DNA of 15,876 bases from positions 1 through 15,876 of the forward strand of contig NCSJ02000574.1 in the NCBI GenBank assembly GCA_002812745.2, read 5' to 3'. Of the stretch, positions 1 through 10,283 are shown in pieces. Source of the stretch: Scytalidium lignicola (lineage: Eukaryota > Ascomycota > Leotiomycetes). Positions within the stretch are counted from its first letter, which is position 1, and each line of letters starts with the position of its first letter. The notes beneath the pieces were generated by a model that saw only the letters and a list, made by a program, of their open reading frames with translations, ran no database searches and had not been told where the DNA came from. A program made the translations under genes and the position numbers.

Positions 1-986
1 AAACATGGCTGCTGGTTTCATCTTTCTGCGTGTTCAGCAGAATAAGGGATGTCCTGATAGCAGATAAGCCATGGATATAGGGGATTTGAGATTTGTGCTT
101 TGAAGTAGCACATGCATTTTGAAGGGTCTGATATCGGTGGGATGGATTGTGTCACTTTTAACTTTTGAAATACATTTCATTTTTTATCTTTACCTAGCTT
201 AATCTTATCTTTCATTATTAGTTAAGATTAAGCTAGGTAAAGATAAAAAATGAAATATATTTCAAAAGTTAAAAGTGACGTTAGCATGTCATCGAACATA
301 ACTAGATGCAAATAAAAGAGCTTTATTTATTGTGAATTTATGTCTAAGTTTATGCTATAAATCACGTGCAATGTTGGAATTCGGCGACAATTAACCCGAG
401 GAATATGTACGGTTCAGGGAGGAGATTGATAGCCATAGGCCTCAAACATCTTACAGCTTCGAGATTATCCCAGACTAGTATCTGATAATCTCTCAGTTCT
501 GCAATTTCTAAGAAAGGTTGAATTTAGTAATTCTCTTACTAGTATTAGTAACTAGTAGCTAGGCCTTGTCTGAAGACACCCTTTCTTATCCTATCGGACA
601 TGCTGGAAAGCTGACTGATGACGAAATATCTTCAGAGTATGTTTATATATAAGATGCTCTAAGTTGATACTGGCTGGAGAATGAAGATTGATGCTTCAAA
701 GACAGGGAGATATATGACGAAGTTGGTCAAGGATGGATGAGGCTTTTGGGTGAGAATTGAGTATTGATGGATTCCTAAGAAATATAGATGCACATACCAC
801 TACACAGACTCCACGAAATATACAAAACTTTAAATNAAAAAGTTCTCGAAGNAAAAAATATGATGTGCCCTAATCCTAAGGCTTACTTCATAATTAAAGC
901 TTCACTTTTTCCAATGCAACCTCGCTTCCCACAACCCCTTACCATGAAATTACACCTTTCTTCCAACCTCACCTCAATCAACTCCA
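1..986. other. AT-rich intergenic region, no gene seen
   Basis: No supported coding region was found on either strand. Reading frames are short and lack splice-joined continuity. The only strong structure is the inverted repeat at 151-279, listed separately. Two ambiguous bases (836 and 852) each sit beside a run of A. The last roughly 100 bases before the ATG at 987 are C/T-rich, as is common just upstream of fungal start codons, so they probably form the promoter and leader of the ankyrin-like gene. Confidence 0.6.
151..279. repeat. Long near-perfect inverted repeat (foldback, MITE-like)
   Basis: Arm 151-207 is the reverse complement of arm 223-279 over 57 bp with one mismatch (C173 opposite A257), around a 15-nt loop (208-222). 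The element starts GTCACTTTTAACTTTTGAAA and ends with its complement. It is very AT-rich. Pairing stops sharply at both outer ends. No convincing target-site duplication is visible: the flanks share only a GT dinucleotide. The single mismatch is a CpA versus TpA difference, the direction repeat-induced point mutation would give, but one change proves nothing. It may be a miniature foldback transposon or a source of hairpin RNA. The structure is certain; the identity is not. Confidence 0.85.
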
Positions 987-1678
987 ATGGCTCCAGATCC
1001 CCCGCACTTCGAATATGAATTTAGACACAAAACTCGCTTTATCTACCCATTACTCTACATCCCCATCTCAGACCTCCCAATCTCCGTCAAAGTCGCGCTG
1101 TGTAAAAAGGCAATCCGAGCCGGCGCCGACGTCAACCAGCTAGATCCTACCACAGACCCCCGCTGGAGCTACGGCCGACCTCTGAACTTCGCGGTAGAAT
1201 ACACGCGCGCCAATCTTGATTACCTGAAGGATAACATCCCCGTGATCAAGCTCCTTCTCAAGCATGGCGCCGATCCGCGACTGTCCGGCCCGCTGCGCAC
1301 TAGGTCTGCGTTGGATGAGATGAGGGATATGGCGCAGTGGGGGATCAGCGATAAAGATCCTCAGTATTGGAATGAGGTGGTGCCGTTCTTCAAAGAAGCT
1401 TTTAGATTGATGGATCAAGCTGCGAAGAAACTTGACAGTAAGTGAAAAACTGCAAAAGCTTTTTGATGAATGAAGATTTGTTGATCNTTTTTTTAATGTG
1501 GTTAGGACGTGATGCTAGAAAGGCTCGGGTGCGTGCTGTTCTTGATCGGTTTAGTTGTAGTAGGCAAGATGATGACGATGTGAGTGCGTCTGGAGAAGCC
1601 GAAGCTCATAAGACTCATGCGGTTTCTGAAGGAGTGGTTATCACCTCAGTACTTGAAACATCGAATTGGCGGTTGTAG
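987..1678 (+). CDS. Small ankyrin-repeat protein, two exons
   Basis: Exons are 987-1437 and 1506-1678, giving about 207 residues. Two ankyrin-type units are visible: residues about 31-60, containing IRAGADVNQLDP, and about 62-98, containing GRPLNFAVEY and VIKLLLKHGADPRL. The function is unknown; ankyrin repeats usually mediate protein binding. The ATG at 987 is preceded by a C/A-rich leader. Unspliced, the frame stops at 1445, right after a canonical GTAAGT donor at 1438. Splicing to the TTAG ending at 1505 (68-nt intron) stays in frame and adds a 57-residue, Asp-rich then Ser/Thr-rich tail beginning RRDARKARVR. The intron has no strong branch point and contains an N at 1487, so exon 2 is less certain than exon 1; the alternative is a 152-residue protein ending at 1445. 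No partner gene is adjacent. Confidence 0.62.
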
Positions 1679-2873
1679 TTTTTTTTCTCTCTAACAAACA
1701 CTCTCTATGAAGAGTGGGCTAATAATACTTGCAAAGCATGTACCTAACTTTACATATTGTACTATAAGTATCATAATTTTGAGGTTGATGTATATATTTT
1801 TAATAAAATAATAGATATTTAAGAACTAACTAACCCATAATAAGTCATAATTCCTAAATTGGCATAACTGGTATTGCTATCATTTCAATTCTCGAACGAG
1901 TAAAAGTTAAAACAGTATCAGCATAACACTCTTTCTCTTCATCTTTTCTCTTTCTTTATTTTTGGGTTTTAAACGAGCATATTAGCAAGTAGCGAGTTGA
2001 CGGTATACGGATTACTTGTAGACTTCTTACTTCTAATCTCAGCACGGAGAACATAGAGTAAACATCTCTCCAAGCTGGTCCATATATCATCGTTTAACGA
2101 ATTAGCTACATCCACCATCGCTTCGACATATCTTACTCGGAACTGTAGATGCGTGGGGGCAGAGGTTAGGGTAGAATGGTTAGGGTTATTCCACTTTCAG
2201 AGTAGTAGTGCCTTGTTGAGGAGATGTTGCTTTCCTCCTTAGCTTAGCTTCAGGTTGGCAATAGCTAGAATTGTATCGTATTGAATGATACAGTAACTGT
2301 ACGAAATATGAAGTATATCTATCCCTTTCTCTATCTCAATGCATTTCTTTCTGGTTCATCTACTTCATTGCAGCATTGTGCTGTGGCAGTACTCACATGC
2401 CTTACTGCAGTTGAACTGTCAGGGAAGTATTTCACCAGCTCTACGATATCAGGCCTTCCTTTCTCCCATTCTACCGCACCCTGCCATTTGATTGGTTGTT
2501 GCTCAGCTACACTTTATAGCCATACAGAGCGCATTCCGACGAACTTTGTATCGCTACCGTACGTAATCAACCGTACAACACGATCGCACTCCCTCACAGT
2601 ACTAAAGAAAAAACATTTAACTACGCGTTTTCGAATTCCTTTAAGAATAACTACTTATATAAGGTAAACAACCACGTGATCAAACGATCTCGGCGTAACG
2701 CTAATCCGACCCGAGGTCTAACTGTACAGTAACCGTTGACCTTAGCCAGCGAATGAATATCAAGATCTCAGAAAACCCACTATTCTACTCTCCTGCTGGG
2801 AAAATTGGATCGCGCAAAAGATATATAAACTTCTCCCTTGAAGGCAGTAGCAGGAAAACACAAGGCAAAACAA
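1679..2873. other. Intergenic region, no convincing gene
   Basis: This holds the 3' flank of the ankyrin-like gene and the 3' flank of the carnitine acetyltransferase gene. Positions 1680-2050 are AT-rich without structure. An open frame on + from the ATG at 2308 to 2667 has a composition unlike a fungal protein and matches nothing I recognise. A more protein-like frame runs on - through about 2330-2620 but contains an in-frame stop. Short palindromes built on ACTGTAC occur near 2288-2300 and 2718-2732. They could be ends of a decayed mobile element, but the match is too short to call. Confidence 0.5.
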
Positions 2874-5607
2874 TCAATAATCGCTCAGCCTCAACTTCTT
2901 CCCAACCTCTCTCTTCCTCGCCCGTATTTCTGGCCGTTCAATCGTCGACTCGTCGCCATCGTATCCTTCACCTCGCGCCTTAAGAGCTTGGAGGAGCATG
3001 CCAGCGTCAAAGAAGCCATCTAAAAGGAATCGGATTAGTATGTTTCAAATAAGAGTGCAGGTTAAAATTAAAATTAGACCAAGAGCTGAAGAAAAGCACG
3101 ACGGCAGTTAGAAAAGGAATACATACATCCTCCTAGCCCCTCGTCATCGCTCCCTGTACTAGTATCATCGACAGGTGTAATGGTTCCCGATGTCTTATGT
3201 GTCTTTCCAGAAGTCTCATGCCTGATAATCCGTCCCCGACTCTTGACCCTTCCATTAGCACGTGGTCTCGTCCGAGTTAAACTAGCCTCTCTCGCCCTCG
3301 ACGCCCTGGGGCTCGTCGCCTTCCGTTGCGTAGCCTTGAGGATGCGCCTCATCTCGTGTAGGTAGCTGTCAATGGCATCTACAAAGCGCTTCGTCTGTCG
3401 ATGCTTGCTGCTGGCACAGATGGAGATGCCTTCGTCCTTGATGATATATCCGATGCCGAATCCATCAGCGGCGGTGGGGCCGAATCCGAAATGTCGCAAT
3501 GATGGGTTGCCGCAGTTTGAGGTCGAAATAATCGTGGTGTTGAGCTTATCCCAGCCGGCATCCGAGAAGAGGAGTGGCATGTTTTGCTGTACTCTGCTGG
3601 TGGGCGATAAGCGACCTTTAACGGAGTGGACTTCGTCTTCATCCGACATAATGGAGCTACGTCCTGGACTGCCTACCACGGATGATGGGTCACGGTCTGA
3701 TCCTCCCTCAATCGGTGATGAGTATCCGTAAGAGCTTGCTGCTTCGGCACCATCTTCATCGACAGCTCGCTGCCAGACACTGAAGATGGCGTAGAGATGT
3801 CTATCGCAACCGCGAGCCTTGGCACATTCCTTAGTGTTGGCGACGTGGTTGAGGCAGGCCTTCTTTAGGGCATCGACTTTTTGTTGTGGTGGGTGATCAC
3901 CCCAGAATGTCTGGACAAAGTCGACGGATTCAGGCGTCACTGTTCTAATTGCTTCCGTCCTGCCGTGGAGGTAGACCTTTGTCATGGCAGGCTCATAAGT
4001 ACATTCTACTCGTCCATAAAGTCCGTAATAGGCGGCTTGGAAGGCCATCTGCACGTAGGCATCTGGCGAGAATCCCATGGATGTCATGAAGTTCTTACCA
4101 TAGCTATGGAAGTCGAGGGTTTGAAACTCGTTTTGCTGGATGAGGTCGGCGAGACGGGTTTCCGCGAAACGGAGAGCAATGCTGAGCTGAGGAACCATAT
4201 CCCATTCCAGCTTGTGAGGTGTGGTGCTTACATCGCCGAAACTGTCAGGGTCGCGCTTTGCTGGATCAGGACTGTTTGACGCCCAGAGACTTGGTGCTTG
4301 ACCGTTGATGGTGCGAGCAAAGCGGAGAATAGTATCCGTGTAGACGTCACTGGCAAACCGCAGAACAGTATGGCCGTCCACACCGGTGTGCTCAAAGTTG
4401 ATACCAGCACTACCATTCTTGCAAACGATAATTTGGAGCTTGTCGTACCATCGGTTCGTGCAGGTACCAATCTGAACGCCTTTCTCAATCTGACTCGTAC
4501 CACAGAGCATGTTTTGGCAAAGGTCGGCTGGTGAAGCAGACTCGCTATAGTCTAGACAGAGGATGAACAACGCCGAGTCTACTAACCCGAGACATTCGGC
4601 ATTGTTCGATCCTGTATCTTTAGTCAGGACATCCCTCAGTCCAGACCATACCTTCCGATTCTCGGTGCTAAGGATACCAAGAGCACCTTTAGCAGCGTCT
4701 TGAATGGGGGTTTGCTGTGCATCCTCTACGATAGTTTGCAAGTTGAGGCAGATGTCCTTCTCTGACATGATGAGATCGGAGTTGTGATCCAGAACATCAA
4801 ACCAGTAGAATTGACCATGACATAACACGACGATATGTGTTGAGTCAGGATCCTGTACAATCTGACATCCATTCTCGGTTGGAATACGGGCAGTGCCAAA
4901 GAGTCTCGAATACTGGAACATGCACAACGGCGTACCACGCAAAGTATCAGGTGGAAGCTCTTCCTTTCTCACGGCACGAACGAAAGATAGAGCTGAGACG
5001 ACGAGCGAGGCTGCCCGCGTGACCTGGTTGTTTCTCGCTGGCGTAGGGTCATCCTCAAGAAGGAAGAAGGGGTTGAGGTTTAAAACGACAGGATTATCAA
5101 AGTTCAAGTAGGAGTCATACCCTTTTAGCATTGTCAGTCAGATATAGGTGAAGCTTGGTAGAGGGTGTGGTGGAGCCTACAGAATTGTTCAATATAACTG
5201 GTTTTTCCATTTGCGTACTTCTTGAGTCTTTCCTGGAGCTCTGTTCCGTCGGATTTCAAAAACTCCTCAGCAGCTTGCTTCGTCTCAATGTGCTCTCTAG
5301 GACTTTGAAGAGGTTTCAAGGCTTCTAGATACTTCTTCACGGTATCTTCGAGGTCGGGGATAGGCAACTTTGGTAGCTTATCTTGCGATGCAAAGGTGAT
5401 TCCGTGATGGTGGGCTTGGTTACCGTTGCTTTCTGGTATTGCCGTTAATTGGCTCTTGTTGTCTTGAGTCTGGCTATCCATGGTTTTCTTTGCATTATCC
5501 ACGAATGGATCTTGGCCAGATATCGATCGGGAGGATGCTGACACAGCCAAAGACTCGTTGAGAGACTTCGGGGTCGCAAAAGTTCTGACTGCTGTGGCAG
5601 TAGGCAT
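2874..5607 (-). CDS. Carnitine O-acetyltransferase, FacC/Yat2-like, three exons
   Basis: The enzyme moves acetyl groups between CoA and carnitine, so that C2 units from acetate or fatty-acid breakdown can cross organelle membranes. Exons are 5607-5181, 5121-3127 and 3019-2874 (introns of 59 and 107 nt), giving about 855 residues. The first splice restores SYIEQF-W-YDSYLN and the second restores GLGG-YGFFDAG, both strongly conserved in the family. Visible motifs are signature LPKLPIPDLED at residues 78-88, catalytic His387 in FEHTGVDGH, the RTEAIRT substrate region near 530, STS at 675-677, and GFGIGY at about 696-701. A Ser/Asp-rich insert (about 596-657) and a basic tail (about 740-780) lengthen it beyond the compact mitochondrial/peroxisomal enzyme. 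It ends LSDY with no peroxisomal PTS1 tripeptide, which favours the cytosolic FacC/Yat2 type over AcuJ/Cat2. The frame is open to a TTG at 5634, but 5607 is the first ATG and follows ACCAAG. Confidence 0.93.
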
Positions 5608-5670
5608 CTTGGTCAGCGAGGAGGTAGGGTTCAAGCGTAGAGCGGAGAGATGGTGGTGCTGATATTCAAT

Positions 5671-5881
5671 CCCCGCAAAGCCGTGCGGTAGAAGTAGTGA
5701 CAGTCTTGCAGACAGTAAGATGGCATGCCACTTGAATGCTCAACGTCCTGGCTCATGAGAGGAGAAGGAGAGGGTGTATAAAGAGAATGAAAGAACAACG
5801 ATAATTATATGGACAAGAGGGGAAAGAAATGGGTCCGTGGAGAGTAACCCGCCGGGGAGGAAAGTCCTTATATGTGTGGGG
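5671..5881. promoter_or_regulatory. Candidate CreA (SYGGRG) sites upstream of the acetyltransferase
   Basis: Three matches to the CreA carbon-catabolite-repressor consensus SYGGRG lie about 65 to 275 bp upstream of the ATG at 5607: GCGGGG on - (5671-5676), CCGGGG on + (5852-5857) and GTGGGG on + (5876-5881). Acetate-utilisation genes of Aspergillus are known to be glucose-repressed, so such sites would make sense here. The consensus is short and degenerate, so chance matches are expected and this is only suggestive. Confidence 0.25.
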
Positions 5882-6229
5882 TACGGGATATGCAACCTCT
5901 ACGTCGGGGCAGCGCAACATCATGGCATACCCTTGGTTATTGGGTTTCTAGCACTGGCTAGAAAACCTATGCTTCGCCCTAACCGCTAGCCTTAGACATT
6001 ACTAGTGTAGATAAGGTGCGATGATATCTTCCATATCCGCAACACCGAGCTTTGATATTCATGGCGAAATCAAATCAAGGAACAAGACGGAGGATGAATA
6101 ATGTAATAATGCTCACCTTGATGTGTAAGACGACGTTACACGATCTGCCGTACTAACCTTGAGGGTATTGTGCGTATCAACAAGGGCACAAGCATGAGCT
6201 ACAGCACGTTAACGGGATGGATGCCGTAA

Positions 6230-6760
6230 ACCTGGGCTTTGGGGATGATGGAATCACACTGCTTCAGGCCGTGGTCCGTCAGCCCGCAATCATGCGGAAC
6301 CGCTATGCAGCTAGGACGATATAGCTCTCGATGCTTGGGTGGACGGCTTGCAGTATTCCGGAAAGGAGGACGGTATAACCGGCACAAATACTGCCTTAGA
6401 AAGTTGTGGACCTCTCTTCTTGGATTGCGACGAAAGTTTGATGCTTCGCTTCTTCGGTCAAGAGGATGTTGTGGTTGGCGAACAGCCTTTTGCCGGGGGT
6501 AACAACACCCACGAGGAATCGCACGGAAGAATGCTGATTCGTGCAGCGCAGAGGAATTCCGCGTTACGAGGGCCCTGATCCTGATAGCACGTTGCAGCTA
6601 GTTTAGAAAGAGCTGCAGCCCAAGTGTTTCTCTTCGGCACGGCTTGGAAGCGTTACTCTGGAGGGGAAAGACGAGGCTGTAGGACTGGTTGACCAGGGTT
6701 GGTTGTTCTGGAATGCTTGGATGCACGGTTTCTGCTGGGTGATGGGGAGTGCTGGACAGA
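6230..6760 (+). pseudogene. Possible gene relic or unrecognised gene fragment
   Basis: This stretch looks GC-richer than its flanks. It holds an open frame on + from about 6318 to 6578 with a fairly protein-like composition, including ALDAWVDGLQYSGKED and LRFFGQEDVVVGEQPF. A different frame further on gives GWLFWNAWMHGFCWVMG. No frame carries an ATG-to-stop gene, no splice pair restored a longer reading, and I recognise no family. It could be a decayed gene, a fragment of a gene with introns I failed to join, or chance. The strand is tentative. Confidence 0.2.
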
Positions 6761-7031
6761 GGAGTAATATCAACTTCTCGAGCTTCTATACCTTCCTAAA
6801 TATTTCTATTGATCTGCTCACGAGAGTTGTTTCGAGCGTCACAAATCCGACCTCGTGGCCATGGTTGAGCTGTTGACCTGCCCCCTCTATTGCACCTGTG
6901 ACGTTGGCCTCGATTTACGCGAGCCTTTGGTCCGAGAAGCCTAAGGCCAAAAAGCCGCATTAGAGGGGCATCGTGATCACGTGTCAGACAATGCAGGTAC
7001 AGATGAACCTCGGGCTGGAATAATGTTACGC

Positions 7032-7049
7032 CGTGACCGCTTGGTCACG
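7032..7049. repeat. Small perfect hairpin overlapping a CACGTG box
   Basis: CGTGACC-GCTT-GGTCACG forms a 7-bp perfect stem with a 4-nt loop. Its right arm overlaps a CACGTG E-box, and a second CACGTG lies about 70 bp to the left, near 6976-6984. It lies far from any supported start codon (about 1.4 kb from the acetyltransferase ATG), so no function is assigned. Confidence 0.4.
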
Positions 7050-7909
7050 TGAAATCCTACCTTATGTAAGCGACAGTTCACAGCTGAGGGAACTGACAAA
7101 CGCGTAGCTAGATCTTTCTTCTTGCAAGTGTTTTTTAAGCCAAATTAGGATATCATCTGACGCTACTTTAAACATTGGTGGAAGAATTTGTATGAATAAG
7201 ATTTTTAAAATGGTGTGGTCGCCTAATGAAATTAAAGCAGCATGAATTTTAAGCTAAGTAACGGCAATAATTAGTCACAGGGGGTTGTGGCGGTCATTTC
7301 GTGCACCCCTTTACGTACAGAATAACATATTATTCTCCTGGATTATTACGGTTTTGAAGACCGTGACCTGTGGCTTAGTAGTTAGTGATGCTCTAGGGGA
7401 TCTTCACAGTTTCCTCGCACAGCATCATGGACTCTAGCAGAGGGCAAAGCTGAAGCCTAAGCTCATGCTAGAAGGACTACAAAGCCAATATCTAGACAGT
7501 CAACTGGACCTTATCAATAATTAGCCAGAGACGCGGCTAGGATAAGGTAACCTCAAGTGCACGCCATTGTTGACGGGAGATTTCGAACTGTAGAGGATGG
7601 TGAATAAAGTTGAGCTCGCAAATGATTTAATGCTTTGGCTTATGTGAAGACACTTTTGGGTTTATGCGGGCCTCGGAAATGAGTTTGTACGTGAGGTTAT
7701 ATGCGTTGCGGATGTTGGAAGACATGAGATTGTGTGGACCCACAGATCAACTTTCCTCAGGTTTAGAGGATCGATTTTGAATTTAAAGCAACTCATGGTA
7801 TGCTATTGAGTATGTATAATGATTTTTGAACCTGTACGCCGAGAATGCGTTTTGATATGTACAAAAAGATGCTCATTTGCTTTTCCCGCCCAACCTTTCC
7901 TCTACACGT

Positions 7910-9848
7910 CTATTTCCCATCCGACTTGGCGAGATGAACTTGAAAATCCTCCACCTCCGCCGCTGTCTCGCTTTCGATGACTGGCGGGACGTTTGCCGGC
8001 TCCTTGGTTTCTTGTTTTGGCTTTGCGTCTCCAGAGAGAATCTTGTCTTTTACCAAGAGACATCCAAACAAGCAGAGTCCTATCAGTGGAACAAAAGTGA
8101 TGAAGACGACTCGGATTCCCCGCATCTTGGCGTTTAATATGCTCTCGGTCCATATCGCAGACGAGTCTCCTATTTGCCACTCTCCGTCCAAAACTTGTGC
8201 GCGCAACTCTAGTGGGAGCGCTGCAGGGAGATTTGCCTCCATCACTCCGTATTGGATGGCGGTAGAGACAGCAACTCCCACCGCAGCGCCTACCGCCCTG
8301 AGCATATTTCTAGTAGAGGTCACAACAGCCCGGTCCTCGGGCTTCGAAAGCGCCTGTAATGCAACGAGAGCTAACCTAGTTAGTAAAAAAAAAATGCCAG
8401 CGTGATATGTCCAACGATTGCCACTCACACGGTTGAAAGACAAGACCAACACCGGCTCCTTCGATTAATAATGCCGCGATATAGACACCAGTTGGTGTAG
8501 TTCTTGAAAATAAAACTTTTAACCCTGCACCTATGACCCAGAAGACAAAGCCAACATAGAGGACTGGGCGAAATCTAGTGTTGATTAATGAGCGGCGTAG
8601 CAATGAAAAATTCGAGAATCTTACCTCGCCATCCAGCTCATAGCAGGTCCTGAAAGTACACCAGTGACACTCTGCAGTAGCAATAAAGGAAGAACTAAGT
8701 ATGCACTTTGCACGGGTTTGTAGCCCCTAACATCCTGATAATAGATGGGGAGAAAGTAAAGGTCGGCCTGCCACACGAAACCGAATAGAAAGTTTTGTAA
8801 AAAGACAATGGCTTGTGATCTAGATGTGAATAGACGTAACGGCATCATTGGCAACCTTGCAAATTTCCATTCCGCACCCAAGAAAATAGCCAAAGAAAGC
8901 GAGCCAATGACGAGTAAACTTATAACAGTTGGACTACTCCATGCCCAAATGCTTCCCCCTGAGTTGACTGGAATCTATTTTCAGGAAGCTTAGCGCATTT
9001 CGAATTATGGACGAGGCACGACGAACCAGTATGAAGAGCATTGCTACTACAGAACTTCCTAGACCTAGAAAATCGATCTTGAGGACTTTTTCTTGCCAAG
9101 TTCCAGTGATTGGCTTTGCTGGCAAGATAGCCAAGAGAACAGGCACACAAACAGCGGCGAGCATAGATGGAAGCCAAAATGCCCATCGCCACCCTTCAGG
9201 GCCCGTCTTCAGGAACGCTGCAGCAATGAACGGCCCAGACGCTGACCCAAGACCGATGGCGCCACTCAAGACTCCTTGATACTTCCCTCTCTCCTTCAAT
9301 GACACCAGATCACTCACAATGATTTGCACAAGCGAACTGATGCCTCCTCCACCGATACCACTCAATGCTCGACAAACATACAGCCATGTCGGGTTTTGAG
9401 CGAAGCCGCACAGGATATCCCCAACTATCAAAATGCCCACGCAAAAAAGAAGCACTGGCTTGCGGCCGAAAATGTCCGAAAATCGACCATACAAGACTTG
9501 GAAGGCGGCCTGAGCAATGAGATAGGAAGTTCCGGCCCACGTGATGCTGTTCTGAGCATTAAGGCTCGTTGCAATTGCGGGCAAGGCAGTTGTTGTGGAG
9601 TTTACGTCCAGGAAGGAGACGAAGAAACAAGTCGCCAGACATAGATATATTGTGATTAGGCGGCTGAATGGCAGTCTTTGATTTTGGTCGTCCAGGTGTG
9701 GAATCTTCGACTCTACAGATGATGTGGACGAGAATGGCGACGATGACCCCAACTTTCCCTTCTCTACATCCCTGCGATCGGATACCAGCACACCTGATGC
9801 AATTCTTGTCAGACCGGAATCTGCGGTGATCTCTGGCGTCTGGTCCAT
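7910..9848 (-). CDS. MFS drug:H+ antiporter, DHA2 (14-TM) type, four exons
   Basis: A predicted plasma-membrane exporter using the proton gradient; the substrate is unknown, typically toxins, drugs or secondary metabolites. Exons are 9848-9027, 8974-8625, 8574-8429 and 8370-7910 (introns of 52, 50 and 58 nt), giving about 592 residues. Joined readings are conserved: MLFIL-IPVNSGGS, SWMA-R-FRPVLY and FQP-S-LVALQALSK. A polar 60-residue N-terminus precedes the first membrane segment (about 62-80). Next come DVNSTTTALP (81-90), MFS motif A GRFSDIFGRK (121-130) and antiporter motif C with GAIGLGSASGPF (196-207). The ATG at 9848 is the first in frame; the open frame above it begins only with GTG. 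For the third intron, donor GTGAGT with acceptor TTAG at 8371 was preferred over two nearby alternatives because it restores the family reading. Divergent from the Zn2Cys6 regulator, its likely controller. Confidence 0.92.
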
Positions 9849-10283
9849 AGGGGACAAAGATGATAGCAACTGTTTCTCCCAGTTCCCGTAATACCACGCG
9901 CAGAACTCGGAGAACGAGCGAACATGAAGGAATGCGTAGGAGTAGGTAGGAAATGCATATTGAACCACTTTCACTAACTATGGGAATATTAAGGGAAAAT
10001 TATAGGGTAGTTCTTGATCATGGTGGAGCATCACGTGCCTAGTCAAGAACACGGGAGTACGGCAACGCCGACGGGCAGCGAAAAGGATTTGAGGGGAGCG
10101 TCGCGCTAATTATTACATTTTTCTACAGCAGGAGACCGTAGGCGTAATCTTTTCTCGTCGGAATATCCGAATCTTCGGCATTTCCTACTTATACCTCGCA
10201 CTCGCACATTGACAGGAACAGGTGTTTGTTGTTCTTGACCGTTCTTCTAGCATCGTGATCCTCCTGTACCCGTACTGGTCGAA
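9849..10283. promoter_or_regulatory. Shared divergent promoter region of MFS exporter and regulator
   Basis: The ATGs are 435 bp apart and point away from each other. The region contains a CACGTG E-box (10032-10037), a CGG-N5-CCG inverted site (10060-10070), a further CGG at 10072-10074, and a C/T-rich stretch before the regulator ATG. Divergent regulator/transporter pairs sharing one promoter are common in fungi and often show autoregulation plus control of the transporter. That control is inferred here from arrangement only. Confidence 0.6.
10060..10070. promoter_or_regulatory. CGG-N5-CCG inverted site, candidate Zn2Cys6 target
   Basis: CGGCAACGCCG is an inverted pair of CGG half-sites spaced by 5 bases, the form bound by many dimeric Zn(II)2Cys6 proteins. 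It sits 212 bp from the MFS ATG and 214 bp from the regulator ATG, almost exactly midway. A motif with six fixed bases should occur by chance about four times in a window this long, so the position is the main argument. Confidence 0.4.

Larger units (their letters stand above)
5608..7909. other. Long intergenic region with possible gene relic
   Basis: The first few hundred bases are the promoter side of the carnitine acetyltransferase gene. Positions 6230-6760 look richer in G+C and have longer open stretches than their surroundings, but no frame gives a recognisable or continuous protein (listed separately). Positions 6780-7870 are AT-richer, with many stops in all frames, and hold a small perfect hairpin at 7032-7049. 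The final part is the 3' flank of the MFS transporter gene. No tRNA or rRNA was recognised. Confidence 0.5.

Noticed and set aside
2308..2667. Open frame on + of 120 codons
   Set aside because: Ser/Thr/Leu/His-rich text without domain, signal or family resemblance, in AT-rich DNA. Open length alone is not enough for a gene.
6344..6360. CGG-N11-CCG, the Gal4-type spacing
   Set aside because: Such a six-base motif is expected about four times by chance in this window, and no supported gene starts nearby.
7570..7595. tRNA-like TTCGAA segment
   Set aside because: No matching acceptor, D-arm or anticodon stem could be folded around it.
8341..8428. Alternative third-intron acceptors in the MFS gene (TAACTAG and TTACAG)
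   Set aside because: With the GTGAGT donor, the acceptor ending at 8371 gives FQPSLVALQALSK, the conserved family reading. The others add or lose residues or meet a stop.
9849..9974. N-terminal extension of the MFS protein by 42 residues
   Set aside because: The extended frame begins only with GTG and has no upstream ATG. The ATG at 9848 gives the usual polar N-terminus before TM1.
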